Below, one piece after another: positions 1-8,105 of a stretch of DNA of 37,516 nt (position 1 is its first letter; every line of letters begins with the position of its first letter). The position numbers and the translations under genes are program-made. The stretch spans positions 72,645-110,160 of the forward strand of contig NW_003546334.1 of the NCBI RefSeq assembly GCF_000090795.2, read 5' to 3'. The notes beneath the pieces are model-generated. The model ran no database searches. It was not told where the DNA came from and saw nothing but the letters and a program-made list of their open reading frames with translations. This stretch comes from Amphimedon queenslandica. Taxonomy: Eukaryota; Porifera; Demospongiae; Haplosclerida; Niphatidae.

Positions 1-657
1 TGGCTCCGAAATTACCCCAAATTTTTATTACATTGTCTGATACATATTGATGTCCTTATACTGTGTAGAAAGTTTGAGCTGATTCCGACTTCAATTTTTC
101 AAGTTATGGCCATTTTAAAAAATGGCCGATTTTCAAAAAATACCCAAGGCTATAGCCCATGCTTTTTTCCAAAAAATGGCTCCAAAAATCACCCCAAATT
201 TTTATTACATTTTCTGATACATATTGATGTCCTTATACTGTGTAGAAAGTTTGAGCTGATTCCGACTTCAATTTTTCAAGTTATGGCCATTTTAAAAAAT
301 GGCCGATTTTCGAAAAAATACCCAAGGCTATTATAGCCCATGGTTTTTTCCAAAAAATGGCTGCAAAATCACCCCAAATTTTTATTGCATTTTTTGATAC
401 CTATTGATGTCCTTATGTTGTGTAGAAAGTTTGAGCTGATTCCGACTTCAATTTTTCAAGTTATGGCCATTTTAAAAAATGGCCGATTTTTGAAAAAATA
501 CCCAAGGCTATTATAGCCCATGGTTTTTTCCAAAAAATGGCTGCAAAATCACCCCAAATTTTTATTGCATTTTTTGATACCTATTGATGTCCTTATGTTG
601 TGTAGAAAGTTTGAGCTGATTCCGACTTCAATTTTTCAAGTTATGGCCATTTTAAAA
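1..657 (+). repeat. Four tandem copies of a ~180-base repeat
   Basis: The anchor GTAGAAAGTTTGAGCTGATT starts at 65, 242, 422 and 602, so the period is 177, 180 and 180 bases. Each unit also has a block reading AATCACCCCAAATTTTTATT and a block reading ATACCCAAGGCTATAGCCCA. The first copy is cut by the window edge and the last stops near 657, just before the TPX2 splice acceptor. The open frames inside it repeat with the unit and are not genes. Diverged copies occur at 4954, 7010, 13205-13520, 18715-18905 and 32094-32445. Confidence 0.95.
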
Positions 658-732
658 ATACCCTGTGCTATAATAGCTGATGAAGAATGGCCCAAAAACA
701 CTCCCACTTTTAATCACCTTATCTTTCTCTAG

Positions 733-1583
733 AAAAGAGAGTTCACTGCTCGTAAGATGCCTGAACCAGCTCCTCCTCCTACGATTGTTAAAACTCATCA
801 GAAGACACTACCAGAACCATTTGCCCTCAAGACAGACGAACTAGGAGAAAAGAAACTAGCAAAATTCCATGAAAAGGTACACTACAATAGTATCTTACAT
901 AATTATTACATTGTGGGAATTTATATGTATTACACTCACTTTGCAATTGTATAATAACATTTTAAAGCTTTGCAGTAATTTATCGGTTTTGTGTTACTAT
1001 TAATTCAAGAAATTTTGATGATTTTCAATCCAATATCCCATGCATGTAGCAAAACTAGTGCAATACACATCAGCCATTCACCAAGCACAGGAAAAATGAC
1101 ACTGCCATAATTATAATACTTGCAATGTATTATTGAGTATAAATTCTTTTTTGCATTGATTGTGTGTAGGTGGCTGAGTTAGAGAAGGAGCGAGAAGAGA
1201 CGTCGAAATTCAAAGCGTCGGATCCTTCATCGTTATACACGCGTCCTTTCATACCAGCTAAATCAACAAAACCACTGACTGAGACTAGCAACACTTTCAC
1301 ACTACAAACTGAACTGAGATCAGAACTTCGCTCACAATACGAGTTTGAGAAGAAATTAAGAGAAGAAGAGAGACAGAGAACAGAAGAAGAGAGAAAAGCT
1401 ATAAGAGAAGCTGAAGAGGCAGAAGAGATAAAAGCTCTACGACGTTCTTTAGTTCACAAAGCACAACCAATCCATCATTATACTCCTTTAAGTATTGTCC
1501 CTAGTACTAAGAAGCTAACAGAACCTTCTTCTCCTGTATTGGTATCGAAACAAAGGAAGGAGAATGAGAATCATGACTTATAG
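733..1583 (+). CDS. TPX2: TPX2, C-terminal two exons (spindle assembly factor)
   Basis: TPX2 is a microtubule-nucleating spindle factor that binds and activates Aurora A. Only the end of the gene is in the window; earlier exons lie to the left. Exon 733-876 follows a TTTCTCTAG acceptor and ends at GAAAAG|GTACAC; exon 1170-1583 follows TGTGTGTAG and ends in TAG. Both junctions are phase 0, giving 184 residues here. The first exon has the motif LPEPFALKTDELGEKKLAKF, typical of the TPX2 repeat domain. The second has a charged coiled-coil stretch (RSQYEFEKKLREEERQRTEE) and then LRRSLVHKAQPIHHY, which matches the conserved C-terminal TPX2 motif (LRRxLVHKAxPI) used in vertebrates for kinesin-5 contact. 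The ATG at 757 is internal to the exon and not the start. Identification is by family resemblance. Confidence 0.88.
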
Positions 1584-1838
1584 CTTAATGATTGTATGTA
1601 CATGTAGTTGTAGCTTTAATATTTTAATTACTAAAAGCACACGAACCATATTAAAGTTCAAGATTTATTTTGAAAAATAACTTTAAATTTCACTGCATTA
1701 AAATTTTAGCATTATAATGTTAAAATAATTATAATAATAGTATTACAGTTGATGTATAATTCTTACATTTTAAAGTTAAGCTTTGAGATTGCCACATCCT
1801 GCTGCAGAACCAGCCCCACCCACCAGCATGCAAACATA

Positions 1839-3572
1839 ATGGAGTCCCAAAGTCCTTCTCTTCCTATCTCTTTCTTCACCCTCTTCTCTCTCTCCTGGTT
1901 AGGCCGCCTACTCCTCATACTCTACGGCACGTGGCACGACTCCACACAAGAGCTACAATACACTGATATAGACTATTGGGTCTTTTCAGACGCGTCTCTA
2001 CACGTTAAAGAAGGCGGCTCTCCTTATGACAGAGATACCTACAGGTACACGCCATTACTATCTTGGTTACTACTACCTAATCATAGCTTATCCATACACT
2101 ATGGGAAAGTGTTATTTATAACATTAGACGTGTTAGTAGCTTGGTGTATTGAGAGGGTTCTTGCTATGGAAGGAGTGAGTGATAGAAAGAGGTTCTTTTC
2201 CTGTTTGGTTTGGTTGATTGATCCTGTGACAGCTGTCGTTTCAAGTCGTGGTAATGCCGAGTCTTTGCTAGCACTGATAATGTTATCAAGTCTCTATATG
2301 TTTGTAAAAGGAAGGGTTTTGTTTTCAGGGGTCCTGTACGGTCTCGCCGTTCACTTTAAATTTTACCCCATCATTCATTGCCTTGTCTTTTATCTGGCTG
2401 TTGATCGGACCCCTTGGAGTAGGGCCCGGGACATATCCAAAGTTTCAAATGTTTATAGGACCCCTGGGGAAAAATCTCATAAAAGAGGAAAACGTTTTAA
2501 AATCAACTCGTCTTTTAGTGAAAAGGACCTGAGACGAAATAAAATTTCAAATGTGGCCAAGACCTCTAACTCGAGTCAAGTTTCAAGCAATGACAAGACC
2601 TCTTGGTTGGGGGCCTGGAACATTAACAAATTTACAATACACTGGGGGTCGCTACTAAGTGTAAAAAGGATCCAATTTATTTTTGCAAGCTCAGGAACGT
2701 TTTTAATTTTAGGATTATTATTTTACAAATTGTATGGCTGGGATTTCATTGAAGAGACATACCTATATCACGTAAAAAGGACAGACATTAAACACAACTT
2801 CTCTCTTTATTTCTATATGTTGTTCGTGACTCAAGGAACATGGCTTGCTTCTTTGTTGAGTAAAATAGCTTTCATTCCTCAAGTCATTCTCCTCCTTATC
2901 TCCTCCTTGTGGAATCATAAAGATGTATCGTTCTGTCTGTTTGTACAAACATTTGTGTTTGTTACTTTTAATAAAGTGGTAACGTCACAGGTAGGGTCGT
3001 ATTTCTTACTATCTTTCTCTCTCCTTTAGCTTCTCTATAATTTTTAAATTTTAATTTCTCAATTTTTTCTTAACTTTATTAATATTTCTTCTCCCCTTTA
3101 CCTCTCTTTCTCATTCTTCCCTTGCAGTATTTCCTTTGGTATTTGTGTTACCTTCCATTAATAACTCCTCATTCAACATTAACACTAACTGAAGGAGCAA
3201 TAATGACAGTACTATGGCTATTGGCACAGGTATATGTATATTATAACCTCATTTTAGTAATTATTTTGATGTTTTGTTTCAAAAATTACATTACAATGAC
3301 GTTAGTTTGATCAAATGTCAAAACAACTTTTAAATTTCTACTATTGATTTATTAGTATTAAAGCTGCCTAAAGTTGTTACAATAATGTAATATTCTTTTC
3401 CTTTCTGTAGGGATCTTGGCTGTTTCCAGCATACCTACTTGAATACAAAGGGTATGACACATACCTGTTCATTTGGCTAGGAAGCTGTATATTCTTTTCT
3501 ATTAATGTTTGGATACTATTGAGAATAATAAGAGCCCATAGGTCACCAGCACTGAGGAAGTATGAGAAATAA
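1839..3572 (+). CDS. PIGM: PIG-M, GPI mannosyltransferase 1 (3 exons)
   Basis: PIG-M is the ER multi-spanning GT-C enzyme that adds the first mannose to the GPI-anchor precursor from dolichol-phosphate-mannose, together with PIG-X. Exons are 1839-2990, 3128-3229 and 3411-3572, all phase 0, for 471 residues. The N-terminal part has the lumenal acidic motif YTDIDYWVFSDA followed by SPYDRDTYRYTPLLSWLL, both hallmarks of PIG-M. Later come YLYHVKRTDIKHNFSLYFYM and the junction TFNKVVTSQ|YFLWYLCYLP, also family-specific. I chose the ATG at 1839 because the protein then begins just before the first membrane segment; an in-frame ATG at 1749 adds 30 unconserved residues. The protein is about 50 residues longer than the vertebrate enzyme (423) because of a basic, Ser/Lys/Arg-rich insert around 2410-2640, in frame and without clear splice sites. 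Confidence 0.93.
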
Positions 3573-3900
3573 GGAATCATTGTAATTGTTATTTCAACTG
3601 CAACAATTCTATTTTTATATTCAAAAAACAATTTAAAGAAGATTGATAGTCTAACCTGTTAACTAAACGCTTACGCTGTAAAATAAATGATTTTACATGT
3701 GCCTTATTGGCATTTTGTGGTAAACATCAGTCGCGTAAAAAAAGATTATTCATTCTACATGTAAAATAAACACAACTTTAAAAAAACTTGCCTCCTACAG
3801 TGGTGTCACGTACTCTGTGATTATAAAAGGAGGCTCAATTATTACTTTTTATCTAAGTTCTAGCCAGGCTGTATTTTTTACTCTGAGGAAGGTCTTCATA
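3573..3900. other. Intergenic spacer between PIGM and the fibrinogen-like gene
   Basis: This AT-rich stretch holds the presumed PIGM 3' untranslated region and the promoter of the next gene. AAATAAA-like sequences near 3681 and 3766 could serve as polyadenylation signals. The frame is open upstream from 3817, but the residues before the ATG at 3901 do not look like a signal peptide, so I treat them as untranslated. Confidence 0.5.
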
Positions 3901-4815
3901 ATGTTTACTGGTCACTTTTTCCTTTTACTGTGTGGCATAATTGCAACAATTGCTTCATTAAGCACTGTCAATGGAAGCTGCCTTGAACTTCCCTTTCCTC
4001 TCATCACTATCACAAACCAAGGTAAATTGATAGACCCATCTATTTTGTTGTATGACTGTTTTGGTATTTAATAATAGTTTTAACTCTTTTTTACAATTTT
4101 TAATTATTTTCTTAAAAAGTGTGCACAATACCAACTGATTGCAAAGGATGGCAAAACATAGGAATTAATCAAAATGGAGTGTATTACATACAACCAGACA
4201 GTGGAGCAGCTTTTCAAGTAATTTCATTTTATTTTATTTTATTTCATTATTATTACTATCTAGGTATACTGTGATATGGAGACTGATGGTGGTGGATGGA
4301 CTGTATTTCAGAGGAGACAAGATGGATCTGTTAATTTTAATAGACTGTGGGCTGATTATGAGAATGGATTCGGGGATCTTACTGGAGAATTTTGGTTAGG
4401 GTTGAGCAAGATTCGTCGTCTCATACAAAAAGAATCAAAGTCTTTGCGCATAGAAGTTGGTGATTTTGATGGTATTTCAAGCTATGCCCAGTACTCTTTA
4501 TTCAATATTGGTGATGCTAGTACTGAATACAGGTTGAATGTGAGTGGATATAGTGGACCTGCTGGAGATAGTTTGTCTTTCCAAAGTGGAAGTAGTTTCA
4601 GTACTAGAGATAATGTGAATGATGATAAGAATTGTCCAAATACATGGGGTGGGGGCTGGTGGTTTAATCGTGGCCATAAACATTACTGTTTTTATTCTCA
4701 TCTCAATGGTTATTATAAACATCAACCAAATACAGTCCCAGCTTGGCATGGAGTTATGTGGAACACTTATAAAAATGGCTTTTCTCTTAAGAATGCAGAA
4801 ATGAAAATCTGCTGA
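3901..4815 (+). CDS. Secreted fibrinogen-related (ficolin-like) lectin, 3 exons
   Basis: Exons are 3901-4021, 4120-4217 and 4264-4815, phases 1 and 0, for 256 residues. The start at 3901 gives a clear signal peptide (MFTGHFFLLLCGIIATIASL). The rest is one fibrinogen C-terminal domain (about residues 42-256). It opens with TDCKGWQNIGINQNGVYYI and continues with YCDMETDGGGWTVFQRRQDG, the hallmark block, then GEFWLGLSKIRRL. A DNVNDDKNCPN stretch sits where the family's calcium site lies, before the conserved GGGWWF. The protein ends at a cysteine soon after NAEMK. No collagen or coiled-coil region is present, so it is a bare domain rather than a true ficolin. In other animals such proteins bind acetylated sugars on microbes; that role is inferred here. 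A decayed copy lies immediately downstream. Confidence 0.9.
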
Positions 4816-4953
4816 ATACCTTTTTGTGTATTAATTGTAAGCTTATTTACATGGCTGCTAAATTATTTGCTATTCCTTTATCCTTTTTTTGCTGAATTTT
4901 TTTTAACTTATAAAAATGGAGAATTTTCAAACTTTAAAAATTTTAATTTTATT

Positions 4954-4970
4954 GGAATCAGCTCAAACTT
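4954..4970 (-). repeat. Core of the ~180-base repeat family, inverted
   Basis: GGAATCAGCTCAAACTT is the reverse complement of the anchor of the tandem repeat at the left end of the window. Only the core is recognisable, inside the fibrinogen-gene 3' flank. Confidence 0.6.
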
Positions 4971-5029
4971 GAAAGATTATGTATAATATTATGTATTGTT
5001 AAATCTAGATGATTAGTGACAAAGTGGTT

Positions 5030-5345
5030 GTCAGTTACCTACTGACTGTAAAGAAATGTAAAAAGCTTTTATATATGAAGCCAGATAATGGAATGACATT
5101 TTAAGTATTAGTGTACATGTATTATTCTATATTGGTACATGAAAGCATGTAGGTATACTGTAATATGGAGACTGATTGTGATGAATGGATTGTATTTCAG
5201 AGGAGACAAGATACACCTATGAGAATGGACTCCATGATCTTATAGAAGAATTTTGGGTAGGATTGAGCAAAATGGTTCTGCCATCTTGGTCATGATGAAT
5301 GTAATTCATAAGCATCAGCCAAACACCTCTCCTAATTGGCAAGGG
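5030..5345 (+). pseudogene. Decayed duplicate of the fibrinogen-related gene
   Basis: Two blocks match the intact gene at 3901-4815. Near 5037-5100, CCTACTGACTGTAAAG and CCAGATAATGGAA match exon 2. From about 5150, GTAGGTATACTGTAATATGG (acceptor and start of exon 3) is followed by ATGGATTGTATTTCAGAGGA and, later, CATAAGCATCAGCCAAACAC. The middle of the domain is deleted and the frame is broken by indels and stops, so no fibrinogen domain can be made. Confidence 0.88.
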
Positions 5346-5634
5346 ATTATCTCAGCTAGAATAGTTTAGTCTTGAAATAGACTAACAACCTCATGTATGT
5401 TTACACATTCATGAATGTGCAGACTATAATTTGTAATTGCCAGTAGTGTTTCATTTCTCTCTTGACATTTTTATGAATGAATGTTTTTGTATATTGAAAG
5501 TATAGCTAAATCTACTCTATACTTTGAACACTAAGACATAAGTCAAAATGCAAACATAGTCATAGTAAAAGAAAAACTCAAGTATTTAGCAATACAAGGA
5601 AAATTTATCATTTTTATAGTCCCTCATCGTTAGA

Positions 5635-6144
5635 TCATGGATCATCAGTAGGACAACAGCACTGATTTTTAAGAGCCTCAGCGTCACTATTAAGCCAGTC
5701 CCAGATAGCGATGGGAGATCCACCGACACCAAACAAAAAAGCTTTGCCTACAAGTGATATCCCACCAGCTGCAAAAGACTGTATTGTTGCAAATAATCCA
5801 CCTGCTGTGGGTGCAAGGTAACTCATCCAAGAGGCAGCATAAGAACCAGCAGCAATCCCAGCAGTAGTAAATCCTGCCCAAGACAGTACATGTGAAGTTG
5901 CCACTACAACTACTACTCCACTAATGGTCACCTTTAAAACAGAATAACCTTTTGACAGGATCCTCTCAAAAGTGCTGCTGCTATTAAATTTTATGCAACC
6001 TTTAGGACATTCTTCTTTAACTTCACATTTCCATTTGCCATGATTAGCTGTATCTTTATTGTCAGATTTGTCACCATAGACAGCTTGAACTGAGACAAGT
6101 AGATAGAGCAAGAACAAAGCTTTGCTTTCCTTTGATAGTAGCAT
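5635..6144 (-). CDS. ISG12/IFI6-like secreted or membrane protein, copy A
   Basis: A single-exon gene of 169 residues. Residues 1-22 form a signal peptide (FLLYLLVSVQAV). A cysteine-bearing linker follows (C40, C46, C50). Residues about 70-142 are a Gly/Ala-rich hydrophobic region with HVLSWAGFTTAGIAAGSYAA, the signature of the ISG12/IFI6-IFI27 family (Ifi-6-16 domain). The tail carries three consecutive cysteines (162-164). Vertebrate members are interferon-induced small proteins of mitochondria, ER or nuclear envelope that affect apoptosis and viral replication; nothing here shows the localisation beyond the signal peptide. I chose the ATG at 6144 because copy B keeps the same MLLSK start; an upstream in-frame ATG at 6180 adds 12 residues. 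The upstream flank resembles that of copy B. Confidence 0.85.
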   Translation of the reverse strand: MLLSKESKALFLLYLLVSVQAVYGDKSDNKDTANHGKWKCEVKEECPKGCIKFNSSSTFERILSKGYSVLKVTISGVVVVVATSHVLSWAGFTTAGIAAGSYAASWMSYLAPTAGGLFATIQSFAAGGISLVGKAFLFGVGGSPIAIWDWLNSDAEALKNQCCCPTDDP

Positions 6145-6416
6145 GATGAGGGAGATGAACATTAAACAATTGCTGAGCAATGAATTCTTAAACTAGTGGG
6201 TGTAGTCCTGTAGTAGAACTAATCATGTTATTTACACAAACTGTGAAATGTAAAATCACATAGATATACATAGCAAATATAGTTGTTTTCCCATGACGGC
6301 ACCCTGCAATGCATTCATATGATGTGGGCTTGTGGCCTTTCAATTGTCAATCTCTGAGACTCTGAAATCACTTACTACACATAGCAATAAGGCACACACC
6401 ATTCTCTCTCTCCCTT

Positions 6417-6620
6417 AGAATACAAAGGATATGATACTTACTGATTCATTTGATTAGGAAGCTGTATATTCTTTTTTATTAGCACTGAGAGCCTCAGATA
6501 AGGATTCACTCCATTACGATCTAATTCTATCTATTTTGAGTCTTTTCATATTGTTCTTTCAAGTGAAGTAATTCTATTTCATGTTTAAACATACTTTGAA
6601 GAAATAATAATTGATTCTAT
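6417..6620 (+). pseudogene. PIGM: Decayed copy of the last PIGM exon and its 3' flank
   Basis: AATACAAAGGATATGATACT followed by TAGGAAGCTGTATATTCTTT matches the third PIGM exon near 3441-3500. A TGA in the PIGM frame replaces the codon after the shared TACTTAC block. Patchy similarity to the PIGM 3' flank (AATTCTATTT, then a TTTGAAGAAATAATAATTGA-like stretch) runs to about 6620. A pyrimidine-rich run ending in TTAG precedes it. Together with the fibrinogen remnant at 5030 it suggests an old segmental duplication of the PIGM end plus lectin gene. Confidence 0.8.
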
Positions 6621-7004
6621 ATGCTATAAATTTTTACACATTGGCATGGTATATAATTGGGCAAAGCCCTTCAATACAAGACTCTCATTGACTTTGGTCT
6701 TGACCTTCAGCCTTGCATTGATCTTATTGAAAAGGTACATTATTAGACTCTATTATTATTTAATAAATGATGGAAGTGAGTGTGTACATAGATTACCTTG
6801 TTTTTGTTATGATATTTGGCTGTCTCTAGTCCACTTACTAAGTGCATGTATCCACTGGCACTGCAGTATAGATCTACTAGCAGTCTGGGCGACATTTGCA
6901 TATCATACATGTACAATGTACATGTATATTTTTTGATGTATATGGTGCATGTTTTTTTTATAGTCTATGTTTATTTGAGTATATGGTAGGGTAATTTATA
7001 TGCA

Positions 7005-7110
7005 TTTCAGCTCAAACTTTTTACGCAAAATAAGAACATGTATATATTATCAGAAAAATTGGAGAATTTCAATATTCTGTTTGGCAAAGTTTGGCCAAAG
7101 TCCCTGTAAT
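7005..7110 (-). repeat. Diverged inverted copy of the ~180-base repeat
   Basis: CAGCTCAAACTTTTTACGC, read on the other strand, matches the GCGTAGAAAGTTTGAGCTG anchor, and GCCAAAGTCCCTGTAATAG matches the block near 13290 and 18750. The ~300 bases that follow, up to the next gene, are AT-rich and show nothing else I can name. Confidence 0.65.
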
Positions 7111-7418
7111 AGTTAGAAAGATGGTTATACTTTTAAGAATCAGAAATAAAAACCCATGCATTAAAACAATAATGATTGACTGATGAAAACAATCTCATGC
7201 ATCATATTACAGTGTAGGTAGCATAGATTTGTGATGCAAATTGTGTAGATGTTAGTAGCGTGGTTGTTTTAGATTTTGCATTAATTAAATATTTTAAAAA
7301 TAGTCTAAAATAAATCAGCAAAGAAATAAACGGAAAAAAATTCAAGTAACAAAAACAAGAAAAATAGTTAATAATCATCTACTCCACATGCGTATACAGA
7401 TCTTTCGAACTAAGCCCA

Positions 7419-7910
7419 TTAAAAAGGACAGTGTTTACAACAACACAGATTCTTATAGTCATCAGACTCATCACTATCAAACCATTTCATGAAAGCAGGA
7501 GGAAGTGTACCAGCAGAAAATAACCAAGCTTTAAGTGAAAGTGGTATCCCTGCAGTTGCAAGAGACTGTAGTGTAGCAACTAATCCACCTGCTACTGTAG
7601 GTGCAAAGAAACCCATCAAAGAGGCAGCAATCCCACCAGCAGCAATCCCAGCAGTAGTAAATCCTGCCAAAGACAATACATGTGGAGCTGCCACTAAAAC
7701 TACTGCTCCACCTATGGTCACCTTCAAAATGGAATAACCTGATGACATGTTATCATTGTCATTGTATTTTCTGCAATGGCTAGGGCACATAGTTTGATCT
7801 TTGTAGCACTGACCAACTGTGAGTGAAGCTTCATCATAGCTGTTGACAGCTTGAACTGAGACAAGTAGATAGAGCAAGAACAAAGCTTTGCTTCCCTTTG
7901 ATAATAGCAT
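7419..7910 (-). CDS. ISG12/IFI6-like secreted or membrane protein, copy B
   Basis: A single-exon gene of 163 residues, paralogous to the gene at 5635-6144. The first 22 residues differ from copy A at one position only. The linker carries C35, C42 and C46. The hydrophobic core (about 60-135) reads APHVLSLAGFTTAGIAAGG with VAGGLVATLQSLATAGIPL, closer to the classical ISG12 pattern than copy A. The tail has C156-158 and C161. The core is better conserved between copies than the linker. The ATG at 7910 is preferred because both paralogues share it; an in-frame ATG at 7952 would add 14 residues and hide the signal peptide start. Family function (apoptosis and antiviral modulation) is known from vertebrates only. 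Confidence 0.87.
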   Translation of the reverse strand: MLLSKGSKALFLLYLLVSVQAVNSYDEASLTVGQCYKDQTMCPSHCRKYNDNDNMSSGYSILKVTIGGAVVLVAAPHVLSLAGFTTAGIAAGGIAASLMGFFAPTVAGGLVATLQSLATAGIPLSLKAWLFSAGTLPPAFMKWFDSDESDDYKNLCCCKHCPF

Positions 7911-8105
7911 GATGAGCTCTGGTTGAGGGGAGATGGGCAATTGAGCATGCACAAACAGCCAAACTTGAGTCAGTTGTGTACATTAGGGAGGGGCTATAAA
8001 TTCTTAGCCTAGTGGGTGGTGTGTTGTCTACACAAACTTATGACAACTGCACAAACAGCAAAAAATTAAATAAAAAAATTAAAATTACATCTATTACATC
8101 TACTT

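Noticed and set aside
106-732. Two similar open frames of 70-76 codons
   Set aside because: They recur with the 180-base tandem unit and end at the TPX2 acceptor; repeat translation, not genes.
6646-6936. 96-codon open frame with hydrophobic stretches
   Set aside because: No recognisable family, no splice or promoter context, and it follows a decayed PIGM exon; probably chance in AT-rich DNA.
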